Shown here piece after piece: positions 6,638-12,783 of a DNA stretch of 12,783 bases. Position numbers and translations under genes: made by a program. Numbering within the stretch: position 1 is the first letter of the stretch; each line of letters starts with the position of its first letter. Source of the DNA: Oligoflexales bacterium. Lineage in GTDB: Bacteria > Bdellovibrionota_B > Oligoflexia > Oligoflexales > CACXFL01. The notes under the pieces were generated by a model, which saw nothing but the letters and a program-made list of their open reading frames with translations, was not told where the DNA came from and ran no database searches. The stretch lies in the NCBI GenBank assembly GCA_028282865.1, contig JANQHA010000038.1, positions 1 through 12,783 on the forward strand. The letters are read 5' to 3'.

Positions 6638-7990
6638 TTATAGACCAAAAAACTTTTTCACCAATTGATCCAAATCCCAAGCGATCTTGTAAGTCGATCG
6701 GAACTCTTCACCACCGTAAGTGAGTGGTGAAACTAAGTAGAAACCCAGGCTAATGGTCGCCGCAATTAAACAAAAAACAATAATACTAGACTTGGTTGTC
6801 AGTGACTTTAAGTGACTTTGCCCAAGGTAGGTAAATACGATGAGGATTAAAAAAATAAGTGGAGTTAAATAATTCCATATCAGCATTGTTCTAGTGACTG
6901 AAACGTACGGTAAATAGGATCCTAAAAAGCCAATAACAAGTATGAAGTAAGGGCTTTTTTTTACTTCTGAAAATTTCGGCAAATTCTGCCATTTTGTTTG
7001 GAAAAGTAGAAACAAACCCATCAAAAGGCTACCGAGCCACACTGTGGGATTTCCCTTAAAGACCATGCCACCGTAGTGCACTGATTTATACATCAACGGC
7101 CAGGTCCACCAAGGGCTAGTGCCTGGGTGGGTTCCCTGAAACTTGACCTGGCTACTTAAAATGAGGAGGTTTTGCTTCCAGAAATCGACCAATAAATTCC
7201 CCGTTGGTTTTACAAATTTCTCCAGGTTCTCATTAGTCGGCAATACCAGCAATTTAAAATGTATCAACCAGCCACCAACAAATATGAATGCAAAACCTAA
7301 AAGGACATATAAGCTCGAACTAGCTATCTCTCGGCGAGTAGATTCGGTCCGGTTTAGCATGATCGTAAGCGCTACCATGCCTAGCCCGATTAGGCCGGAG
7401 AGTTTAGCGCCTAGCGCAAGGCCACAAAAACCTCCAGCAACGGCACAAAGGAGATACTTAAGCCACTTTGCTTGCTGCTTTTCAGCCAGCAAGTAGAATA
7501 AAAGTCCACCAAAAATTCCTGAGATTAAGGCGTAATCAAGGTTGAGTACTCGCGACTGCAGGACTAGTGCATTGTCAAGTGCGATGGCTAAGCCACCTAG
7601 GAAGGCTGCCGGTATACCGGCACCTAATTGGATAAGCAAAAAGAAAATGATGACCACCGCGGCTATACCCCCTAGTGCTGGCACTAGTCTAATTTTTTCG
7701 ATTGAAATACCGGGTGCAAACGGCTGACCGCCGCCGCCAAACTCATAATCACAGTCGTATGAACTGAGCCTCATTGCGGCAGCAATTAGTAGCTTCGCGT
7801 GAGGCGGATGCATATCGAAAATTCTGACTCCTGTGCAGTTGTAAGCGGCGGCAAAGTTTCCGTAATAAACCTCGTCAAAAACGACTCGATTTGGTGTTCC
7901 TACATCCCATACGCGTGTTAAGAACCCTATGACTAGCAGTGTAGCCACCGCAAAAAAATATTTGATGGATTTTGGCAAGCTAAAACTCAC
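6638..7990 (-). CDS. PMT-family (GT39) protein O-mannosyltransferase-like membrane glycosyltransferase
   Basis: 450 residues with many hydrophobic membrane segments. PMT-family motifs appear in order: FDEVYYGNF with the acidic D39-E40 pair that is catalytic in characterised PMTs, MHPPHAKLL (60-68), ALDNALVLQSR (137-147), GLALGAKLSGL (190-200) and HPGTSPWWTWPL (288-299). There are no MIR domains, as is normal for bacterial members. By family it transfers mannose (or another sugar) from a polyprenyl-phosphate donor to Ser/Thr of exported proteins on the outer face of the inner membrane. Start is GTG at 7990: TAA lies only three codons upstream in frame and no in-frame ATG is near. The ribosome site is weak (AAGAAAAA). 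The sugar donor is not known from sequence; other lipid-linked sugars are possible. Confidence 0.85.
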   Translation of the reverse strand: MSFSLPKSIKYFFAVATLLVIGFLTRVWDVGTPNRVVFDEVYYGNFAAAYNCTGVRIFDMHPPHAKLLIAAAMRLSSYDCDYEFGGGGQPFAPGISIEKIRLVPALGGIAAVVIIFFLLIQLGAGIPAAFLGGLAIALDNALVLQSRVLNLDYALISGIFGGLLFYLLAEKQQAKWLKYLLCAVAGGFCGLALGAKLSGLIGLGMVALTIMLNRTESTRREIASSSLYVLLGFAFIFVGGWLIHFKLLVLPTNENLEKFVKPTGNLLVDFWKQNLLILSSQVKFQGTHPGTSPWWTWPLMYKSVHYGGMVFKGNPTVWLGSLLMGLFLLFQTKWQNLPKFSEVKKSPYFILVIGFLGSYLPYVSVTRTMLIWNYLTPLIFLILIVFTYLGQSHLKSLTTKSSIIVFCLIAATISLGFYLVSPLTYGGEEFRSTYKIAWDLDQLVKKFFGL

Positions 7991-8031
7991 TTTTTCTTAA
8001 TACAGCGGTAGGTAGACGAAGCTGCCAACTA

Positions 8032-8060
8032 TTTATAGACACATACAGCAGGTGGGTCAC
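8032..8060 (-). promoter_or_regulatory. Candidate promoter for the PMT-family gene
   Basis: Minus-strand GTGACC (8055-8060) and TATAAA (8032-8037) are 17 bases apart, predicting a leader of about 35 bases before the GTG start. The -10 is good, the -35 moderate. Confidence 0.4.
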
Positions 8061-8151
8061 CGCTAAGTTCCTTGATAATGCTTGAAAGTTAATTTTGTTA
8101 AACATAATGCAAATTGGTCGATGTGTCTAGTCATAACAAGCTGTTAAAAAC

Positions 8152-8180
8152 TTGAATTCTCAGGTGGCGTTGATTAGATT
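8152..8180 (+). promoter_or_regulatory. Candidate promoter for the cytochrome-like lipoprotein gene
   Basis: TTGAAT (8152-8157) and TAGATT (8175-8180) are 17 bases apart. Transcription would start near 8187, consistent with translation from the ATG at 8215 and not from the TTG at 8152. Confidence 0.35.
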
Positions 8181-8214
8181 AGTGGTTAGAAACTCAGTCG
8201 AAAATGATGTGCTA

Positions 8215-8910
8215 ATGAACCGTGTTATAAACCCGTTAGTCTTTTGCTTTTTGTTTGCCTGTGGTCAGCTTAAACCTTCTAAGCGTACCACCAAACATCA
8301 ACCTGATAACGTCGCGCAGCTTTCGAAACCGTCCGGTGCAACGGCTACGAGTTTGTCTGTCGTAGTTAAATATCCATACGAGCCTGCTTCTACTAGAACA
8401 GTGGTCCATGAAGACGTGAAACATATTTTTGATCGTGACTGTAAGAGTTGTCACTTTGGCGCGGTATTGAACTTTAAGGAGTTTCCTTATAGTTCTCCTA
8501 TGATGAGTTTTAAAGATTTGATTGCTACCAGCCTCCAAAGGATGAGACGTACCGATCTAAAAAGGATGCCTACTATAAACCAAGAGAAGACTCCGGATCG
8601 AGATATTGATTTGATCCAGAGGTGGTTTGACGATGGTTTGAAAGTGAGCGGGGATCTAGCTCAAAAAGAATCTCCAGGAGAAGTATTTCAACTCCAGGCA
8701 TTTATGAGACTGAGTCCAGGTGAACCTTGGCAACCTTTAGTTGTAGAGAATGAGTCTATACGCAGTTGGAGAGTTCAAGTAGAGCCAGGTAACGATGGAC
8801 TATTTGATTTGTTACTGACAATTGTGTCCTCAGGAAGTGATGAAAAAAAGATTACTCTTAATCGCATTTCAGTTGAAACGATGAATATCGAAATTGAATG
8901 GCAATCTTAA
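8215..8910 (+). CDS. Lipoprotein with a cytochrome c-type heme-binding motif
   Basis: 231 residues from the ATG at 8215. That start gives a textbook lipoprotein signal: MNRVINPLVFCFLFAC with lipobox LFAC and lipidated C16. The longer TTG-initiated frame (8152) adds a hydrophilic extension that would bury the signal and overlaps a promoter-like sequence. A CKSCH heme c motif is at residues 76-80 within HEDVKHIFDRDCKSCHFGA, and a likely axial Met follows in KRMP (M118). FDRDCKSCH ... RMP ... DIDLIQRWFDDG is the pattern of small cytochrome c-like domains in secreted lipoproteins. The last about 75 residues look like a separate beta-rich domain of unknown function. It is expected in the periplasm, anchored to a membrane. 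Redox partner unknown. Ribosome site is weak. Confidence 0.75.
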   Translation: MNRVINPLVFCFLFACGQLKPSKRTTKHQPDNVAQLSKPSGATATSLSVVVKYPYEPASTRTVVHEDVKHIFDRDCKSCHFGAVLNFKEFPYSSPMMSFKDLIATSLQRMRRTDLKRMPTINQEKTPDRDIDLIQRWFDDGLKVSGDLAQKESPGEVFQLQAFMRLSPGEPWQPLVVENESIRSWRVQVEPGNDGLFDLLLTIVSSGSDEKKITLNRISVETMNIEIEWQS

Positions 8911-8970
8911 CCTAACTAGTGGATGGTTAGAGAATTAGATTTCGTTTGTGATAGTGAGGGAGTTTTAACA

Positions 8971-9576
8971 ATGTACATACCAGACCATTTCAAGAATGAT
9001 GATACAGGGTCTATGCTAGCTCACATTAAAAAAGATGCTTTTGGGTCTTTGACAACCTGTACACCAGACGGCCCCTTTACCACGCATATCCCGGTGCTGC
9101 ATGTTTCAGATGATACTGAGTACGGAAAAATTATTGGTCATATGGCCAGCGAAAATGACCAAACGAATCACTTTGACTACGGTACTGCTCTAGCAGTTTT
9201 TCTTGGTCCTCACGCATATATTTCACCTAACTACTATAAATCTGGAACTGGAGTTCCGACTTGGAACTATATTGCTGTTCACGCATATGGAGCTCTTCGG
9301 GAAGTGAAAGGCGAAGAAAAATTAAGACAGCAGGTTTTGATGACTGAATACTTTGAGAGGGCATTTGAGACTCCTTGGACTATTTCAGCTTTTCCTGAAA
9401 AAGCTATTGAGCAGATGCTGGACGCTCTTATTTCGTTCGAGATGAGAGTAGAGCGTTTAGAAGGAAAGTGGAAGCTAAGCCAAAATGTGTTTGAAGAGGA
9501 TCGTCAGGGAGTGAAAGAGGCCTTTGATAGCAGTAGCTGTCAGCAAGAGCAGGCCGTCGGTAAAATGATAGAGTAG
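8971..9576 (+). CDS. paiB: PaiB-family FMN-binding protein (split-barrel, putative negative regulator)
   Basis: 201 residues from the ATG at 8971, giving the family's usual start MYIPDHF. A GAGGGAG ribosome site lies eight bases upstream, whereas an upstream ATG (8923) would add 16 unconserved residues. Motifs: GSLTTCTPDGPFTTHIPVL (25-43), GPHAYISPNYY (79-89), VPTWNYIAVHAYG (95-107) and RLEGKWKLSQN (162-172). These define the PaiB/FMN-binding split-barrel family. The Bacillus PaiB was described as a negative regulator of protease synthesis and sporulation, but members look like flavin- or heme-binding proteins and the true activity is unclear. It sits 60 bases after the lipoprotein gene and 76 before phzF on the same strand; co-transcription is possible, with no strong promoter seen between them. 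Confidence 0.9.
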   Translation: MYIPDHFKNDDTGSMLAHIKKDAFGSLTTCTPDGPFTTHIPVLHVSDDTEYGKIIGHMASENDQTNHFDYGTALAVFLGPHAYISPNYYKSGTGVPTWNYIAVHAYGALREVKGEEKLRQQVLMTEYFERAFETPWTISAFPEKAIEQMLDALISFEMRVERLEGKWKLSQNVFEEDRQGVKEAFDSSSCQQEQAVGKMIE

Positions 9577-9652
9577 TTTATTATAGAATTAATATTAGCA
9601 GGTCGCTATTGTGTCTCTTGTCATTTAACTAGAATGTCGAGGGGTAAAATAT

Positions 9653-10450
9653 ATGCCTTTTCTAATCTATCAAGTAGATGCCTTCACTGACGAGTTGTTT
9701 CGCGGTAACCCTGCAGCAATCGTTCCTCTAGACGAATGGCTTGATGATAGGCTTCTCCAAGATATCGCAGCGGAAAATAATCTATCAGAAACAGCATACT
9801 TTGTTCCCTCTAACTCTACTGAAGTAGATTTTCATATCCGCTGGTTTACTCCAACTGATGAAGTAGACCTCTGTGGTCACGCTACTTTAGCCGCAGCCTA
9901 CGTGATATTTAATTTTGTTGAGTCCTTTAAAGCACCTGAAATTGTTTTCGACACGAATAATGTGGGCTTTTTAAAAGTGAAGCGGGACCGTGACCTTATT
10001 TGCTTAGACTTTCCGGCTAGGGTTGCAACGGAGTATCCGATACCAGATGGGATGGAAAATGCTGTCGGATCACCCGTTATTGGCTTTTGGAAGTCGATAA
10101 AGAATATGGCAATTCTTAAGTCAGAGTCAGATGTGCGCTCTGCTGATGTGGACCTTGAGTATGTCAAATCTTTGGGAGGAGATGGCCTGATCCTTACTGC
10201 TCCCGGTGAGGCTAGTGATTGCGTGTCTCGGTATTTTGCCCCCCATGTCGGAATTTCTGAGGACCCGGTCACCGGATCAGCCCACTGTACTATTGTCCCT
10301 TATTGGGCAGAAAAGCTTGGCAAAACGAATATTCATGCGAGACAGGTGTCCGCGCGGTCTGGTGATTTGCACTGCAATTGGCATGGAGATCGGGTCGAGT
10401 TAGCTGGGACTGCAAAATTGTTTCTAAAGGGTGAGATCAGCATCGACTAG
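9653..10450 (+). CDS. PhzF-family isomerase/epimerase-like protein (YddE-like)
   Basis: 265 residues. The PhzF fold is two similar halves, here with the catalytic Glu in NNLSETAYF (E46), DLCGHATLAAAY (72-83) and EDPVTGSAHC (203-212) for the second half. QVDAFTDELFRGNPAAIV at the N-terminus is also diagnostic. PhzF itself isomerises trans-2,3-dihydro-3-hydroxyanthranilate in phenazine synthesis, but no phenazine genes are present. YddE-like relatives are widespread with unknown substrates, so only an isomerase or epimerase type of activity is implied. ATG start with a GAGGGG ribosome site eight bases upstream. No terminator is evident after the stop. Confidence 0.92.
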   Translation: MPFLIYQVDAFTDELFRGNPAAIVPLDEWLDDRLLQDIAAENNLSETAYFVPSNSTEVDFHIRWFTPTDEVDLCGHATLAAAYVIFNFVESFKAPEIVFDTNNVGFLKVKRDRDLICLDFPARVATEYPIPDGMENAVGSPVIGFWKSIKNMAILKSESDVRSADVDLEYVKSLGGDGLILTAPGEASDCVSRYFAPHVGISEDPVTGSAHCTIVPYWAEKLGKTNIHARQVSARSGDLHCNWHGDRVELAGTAKLFLKGEISID

Positions 10451-10595
10451 TGGTTAAGCTTCGGTCCTGTATTCGGTGTATCACAAGTAATACCCCTGAT
10501 TTGTTAGCTAAAATTTGGCGTAATCTTTAAAAGAATTATATTTTTCAGTGTCTTCGGTGGTTTTAGCTCTTTTCGCTAACTCATTCTAAACCATG

Positions 10596-10601
10596 TATAA
10601 T
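10596..10601 (+). promoter_or_regulatory. Candidate -10 element before the coiled-coil gene
   Basis: A perfect TATAAT with no convincing -35 (TTCGCT is 18 bases upstream). It predicts a start near 10608 and a 75-base leader that holds the hairpin listed next. An activator might be needed if this is the true promoter. Confidence 0.4.
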
Positions 10602-10636
10602 CTTAAGTATATGACCCAAAAAAATCTAGCAAGGAG

Positions 10637-10664
10637 ACCAGCTGGTTTACCGGTTAGGTAAGCT
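10637..10664 (+). promoter_or_regulatory. Palindrome and hairpin in the leader of the coiled-coil gene
   Basis: A perfect 10-base palindrome ACCAGCTGGT (10637-10646) adjoins an RNA hairpin: GGTTTACC (10644-10651) pairs with GGTAAGCT (10657-10664, including G-U pairs) around loop GGTTA. It ends six bases before the AAAGGA ribosome site. No known riboswitch class was recognised; it could be an operator or translational leader element. Confidence 0.3.
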
Positions 10665-10682
10665 CTTTGAAAGGAAACGGAC

Positions 10683-12783
10683 GTGTTTTTAAACGCTATA
10701 AGATTTCGTACTAAATTTGACGATCAATTTCAGCTATGGAAGTTTCAACACGGAACTGGAAATAAGCAAAATATGATCTGTTTTCATTCGAGTCATGAAC
10801 AGTTGAGCGACTTCCAAGACGCGATGAAGTATGCATTGAGCGGACAGTCTGCAGGTGCAATCGAAGAAGTAGCTGTTCAGCTGGCTGATGATGCATGTGA
10901 TGTGTGGATTATTGAAAGGTCACGATCCGGGGTTCGGGTGCTTCGTAATGGCAAAAACTTAAATGATTTGTCGATAGCACATACTTTACTAGCGTCGTTA
11001 TTTGATCTGGAAGATGCCAACGAGCAGGGTGATTCATTTGACTATACTTCTATTTGTCAGACTCTTGAGCTATTTGTTGATGATGGTGTCCTGGCTGCAA
11101 AACGTTTAAATGTGGACGGCCGTCATAAAAAACGGGCTTCACAGCTAGCGGACCGGTATCAGAAAGAGTTGTTAAGATCCGCTTCAAAGTTATTTGACCA
11201 GCCTTTGTTGCTTGACAAGGACAAGACCATTGCGCTGGCACGTCGTGTCAAACCGCTATTTTATTCAAATAGAGAGATTTTGCGACAGAAACGCTCTTTG
11301 CTTGCGTCTGCGCAGTCACTGGACAAGTTGGATGTAGATTTGTTGCGGCAGTTGGAGCAAGAAACAAAGCTTTTGGATAAAATTCACCAAACCGCTGCAC
11401 CGCTTCTTGAGCCAGCTTACTCTCCAAAAATTGTTAAGGAGAAGTTAGCGAAAATAGAAGCCGAGCTCAAAAAAGAGCTCCAAGCATGCCGCGTGAGCTC
11501 CTTGCCAGTTTCTTTGGAGCCCATTCCTTGGCACAAATTGGCAAAATGCCTTTGTAAGTTAGAGGCGCAAAGAAGGTTGATTGAAGTTTCTGAGCGTGCT
11601 CAGAATCTGAGTCAAGAGCGTTTGGAGCCGATTCACGAGCTATATATAAAAACCGTAGAGAACCTAATCGCCTCTGATTCTCAAATCATAGCTGAGCTAG
11701 AGAGCTGCCTGGCTACCTTGAGTCTTCATAGTGAAACCTGTCAGAAAGCACCCAAAAGAAGTCTCGGAGAGCTTATCGGTAAGTTTGTTAAGCCGTCGGC
11801 TGATGTTGTCCCTACAGATACTGATGAGCGAAAGCGTGCCCGGTTAGATGATTCGCGAATGGCGGTTGACTTTGCACTTGCAAAGTTGGGTGAGCTACAT
11901 AGCAATGTAGATGATATTAAGCTTGATTTTGAGAAGCTTCAGCACGAGTTAAGGGATCATCATGAGGAATTGGTTGCGAGCTATGGGCGGTTGAAGCAGC
12001 ATTGGTCTCAGCTGTCAAAGGAGCATAGAATTCCCGACAATATCACTCTCCCAGATCTAATGAGATTGATTTATAAATATGCCCACCTGAATGAACTATA
12101 TAATAAGCAACAATCCTACAAAGAGTTTCTAGAAGAAAGAAAAACGGCATTAATCCGCCTTGAAGAACAGATACTTGAGTGGCGCAGTGTTAGCAAAAGT
12201 CAAAAGGATGAGATGCTTAACACTCCAGTTCTTCTATTAGCCGAGGCGCGCGGTATTCTAAGGTACAAAGACAAAAAGAGGAGTCAGTTGGAGAAGCTGA
12301 GGGCTTTACAAGACCATCTAAGAGCTTACTCGACTTTAAAATCCAACTTAGAAGCCCGTCAGAGCCAGATACAGGACTCCTGGAAGGGTAGTTTTCATGA
12401 AGTAGAAATTCCTTTAATAGCGATTGAAAAATCGGAATGGTCCGAGTTTTTCAATATTGTTGATCAGCTTTCAGCTTGGGGTATCTTGCTAGCCAAAGAC
12501 GAGGAACCAACCCGAGATCAGGAAATTTTTGCCGATGATAGCTCTACGACGCCCGTTTCAATCTTTATTTGGGGTCAACCTTACTCACAGAATAAAAGTG
12601 CCTCGCTTATGTTAGAAAAAGCTATCGGATCCCGGACGTCTTCAGACCTTCAATTCGTTTTGGTTACCGATCCTACGTTGTTTGAACTTTTGAAATCTAG
12701 CGGCTGTGGTTTCTCGAAACCGTTGGCTAGCAAGAAAAAGAAGGCTTCTGTGCAAGCTTCAAAAACATCTGTTGTCGATGAAA
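10683..12783 (+). CDS. Large coiled-coil protein, possibly degenerate YhaN/SMC-like (3' end outside window)
   Basis: The frame is open for 700 codons to the window end. GTG at 10683 is the first possible start after an in-frame TGA at 10668 and has AAAGGA seven bases upstream. No family is firmly recognised. The N-terminus (1-110) follows the order of a YhaN/AAA-type SMC head: a strand and G, then NMICF..., a helix DFQDAMKYALSG, then VWIIERSRSGVRVLRNGKNLND. However, the GxxxxGKS/T Walker A is absent, replaced by HSSHEQLS. Residues about 150-270, 285-345, 385-445 and 465-560 are rich in charged heptad-like helices, typical of long coiled coils. Residues about 575-600 and 625-675 (VSIFIWGQPYS, LQFVLVTDPTLFELL) look globular alpha/beta, followed by a Lys-rich KKKK stretch (684-687). 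There is no signal peptide or clear membrane segment. The function is unknown; DNA- or cell-structure roles are speculation. Confidence 0.8.
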   Translation, partial: MFLNAIRFRTKFDDQFQLWKFQHGTGNKQNMICFHSSHEQLSDFQDAMKYALSGQSAGAIEEVAVQLADDACDVWIIERSRSGVRVLRNGKNLNDLSIAHTLLASLFDLEDANEQGDSFDYTSICQTLELFVDDGVLAAKRLNVDGRHKKRASQLADRYQKELLRSASKLFDQPLLLDKDKTIALARRVKPLFYSNREILRQKRSLLASAQSLDKLDVDLLRQLEQETKLLDKIHQTAAPLLEPAYSPKIVKEKLAKIEAELKKELQACRVSSLPVSLEPIPWHKLAKCLCKLEAQRRLIEVSERAQNLSQERLEPIHELYIKTVENLIASDSQIIAELESCLATLSLHSETCQKAPKRSLGELIGKFVKPSADVVPTDTDERKRARLDDSRMAVDFALAKLGELHSNVDDIKLDFEKLQHELRDHHEELVASYGRLKQHWSQLSKEHRIPDNITLPDLMRLIYKYAHLNELYNKQQSYKEFLEERKTALIRLEEQILEWRSVSKSQKDEMLNTPVLLLAEARGILRYKDKKRSQLEKLRALQDHLRAYSTLKSNLEARQSQIQDSWKGSFHEVEIPLIAIEKSEWSEFFNIVDQLSAWGILLAKDEEPTRDQEIFADDSSTTPVSIFIWGQPYSQNKSASLMLEKAIGSRTSSDLQFVLVTDPTLFELLKSSGCGFSKPLASKKKKASVQASKTSVVDE

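Noticed and set aside
7143..7496. 117-codon open frame antisense to the PMT-family gene
   Set aside because: Low-complexity shadow of a membrane protein; the minus-strand frame has all family motifs.
8004..8064. Six-base inverted repeat AGCGGT/ACCGCT upstream of the PMT-family gene
   Set aside because: Too short for the 49-base separation to be convincing as operator or terminator.
8152..8214. TTG-initiated N-terminal extension of the cytochrome-like lipoprotein
   Set aside because: It would place 21 hydrophilic residues ahead of a perfect lipoprotein signal, and a promoter-like pair overlaps it.
8923..8970. Upstream ATG start for the PaiB-family gene
   Set aside because: The family begins at MYIPDHF and a good ribosome site fits the ATG at 8971.
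9898..10272. 124-codon open frame antisense to the phzF-family gene
   Set aside because: Fully inside a gene with clear catalytic motifs on the other strand.
10503..10580. Inverted repeat (GTTAGCTAAAA versus TTTTAGCT...GCTAAC) after the phzF-family gene
   Set aside because: Arms are AT-rich, imperfect and about 50 bases apart; no T-run or mobile-element context, so likely chance.

Overview
This window looks like a chromosomal segment from a Gram-negative bacterium. It has a lipobox-type c-type cytochrome lipoprotein, an SrkA/YihE-family kinase, and compact genes with clear Shine-Dalgarno sites and some GTG starts. Base composition is moderately AT-rich by eye. The gene mix would suit a Bdellovibrionota/Oligoflexia-like deltaproteobacterial relative, but that placement is a weak inference. 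I see no insertion sequences, tRNAs, rRNAs, CRISPR arrays or phage genes.

Layout. (1) 1-1714, plus strand: the end of a GT4-type glycosyltransferase fused to TPR repeats, overlapping by 4 bases a DOMON-like domain protein. (2) 1753-6600, minus strand: a nucleotide-metabolism block. It contains nrdA and nrdB (class I ribonucleotide reductase, radical-tyrosine type) and then srkA. It is preceded by a 403-base regulatory stretch (6235-6637) holding two NrdR-box-like palindromes over a sigma70-type promoter, a cobalamin riboswitch and an intrinsic terminator just before the nrdA ribosome binding site. (3) 6638-7990, minus strand: a bacterial PMT-family (GT39) protein O-mannosyltransferase-like membrane enzyme. 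(4) 8215-10450, plus strand: a cytochrome c-like lipoprotein, a PaiB-family FMN-binding protein and a PhzF-family enzyme. (5) 10683 to the window end, plus strand: an open-ended coding region of at least 700 codons for a coiled-coil protein. Its N-terminus resembles a YhaN/SMC-like head that lacks a Walker A motif.

How the parts work together. The nrdAB control region is the most informative part. The tandem boxes have a 16-base spacer and cover the -35 and -10 elements, as expected for NrdR repression. The leader then folds into a cobalamin aptamer ending in a terminator. The simplest reading is that the oxygen-dependent class I reductase is shut off when B12 is plentiful, because a B12-dependent class II reductase elsewhere in the genome takes over. 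NrdA itself seems to have lost the nucleotide-binding motif of its N-terminal ATP-cone, so control may have shifted from allostery to transcription. The other genes do not form an obvious single pathway. The 3' coiled-coil gene is the least explained coding region.
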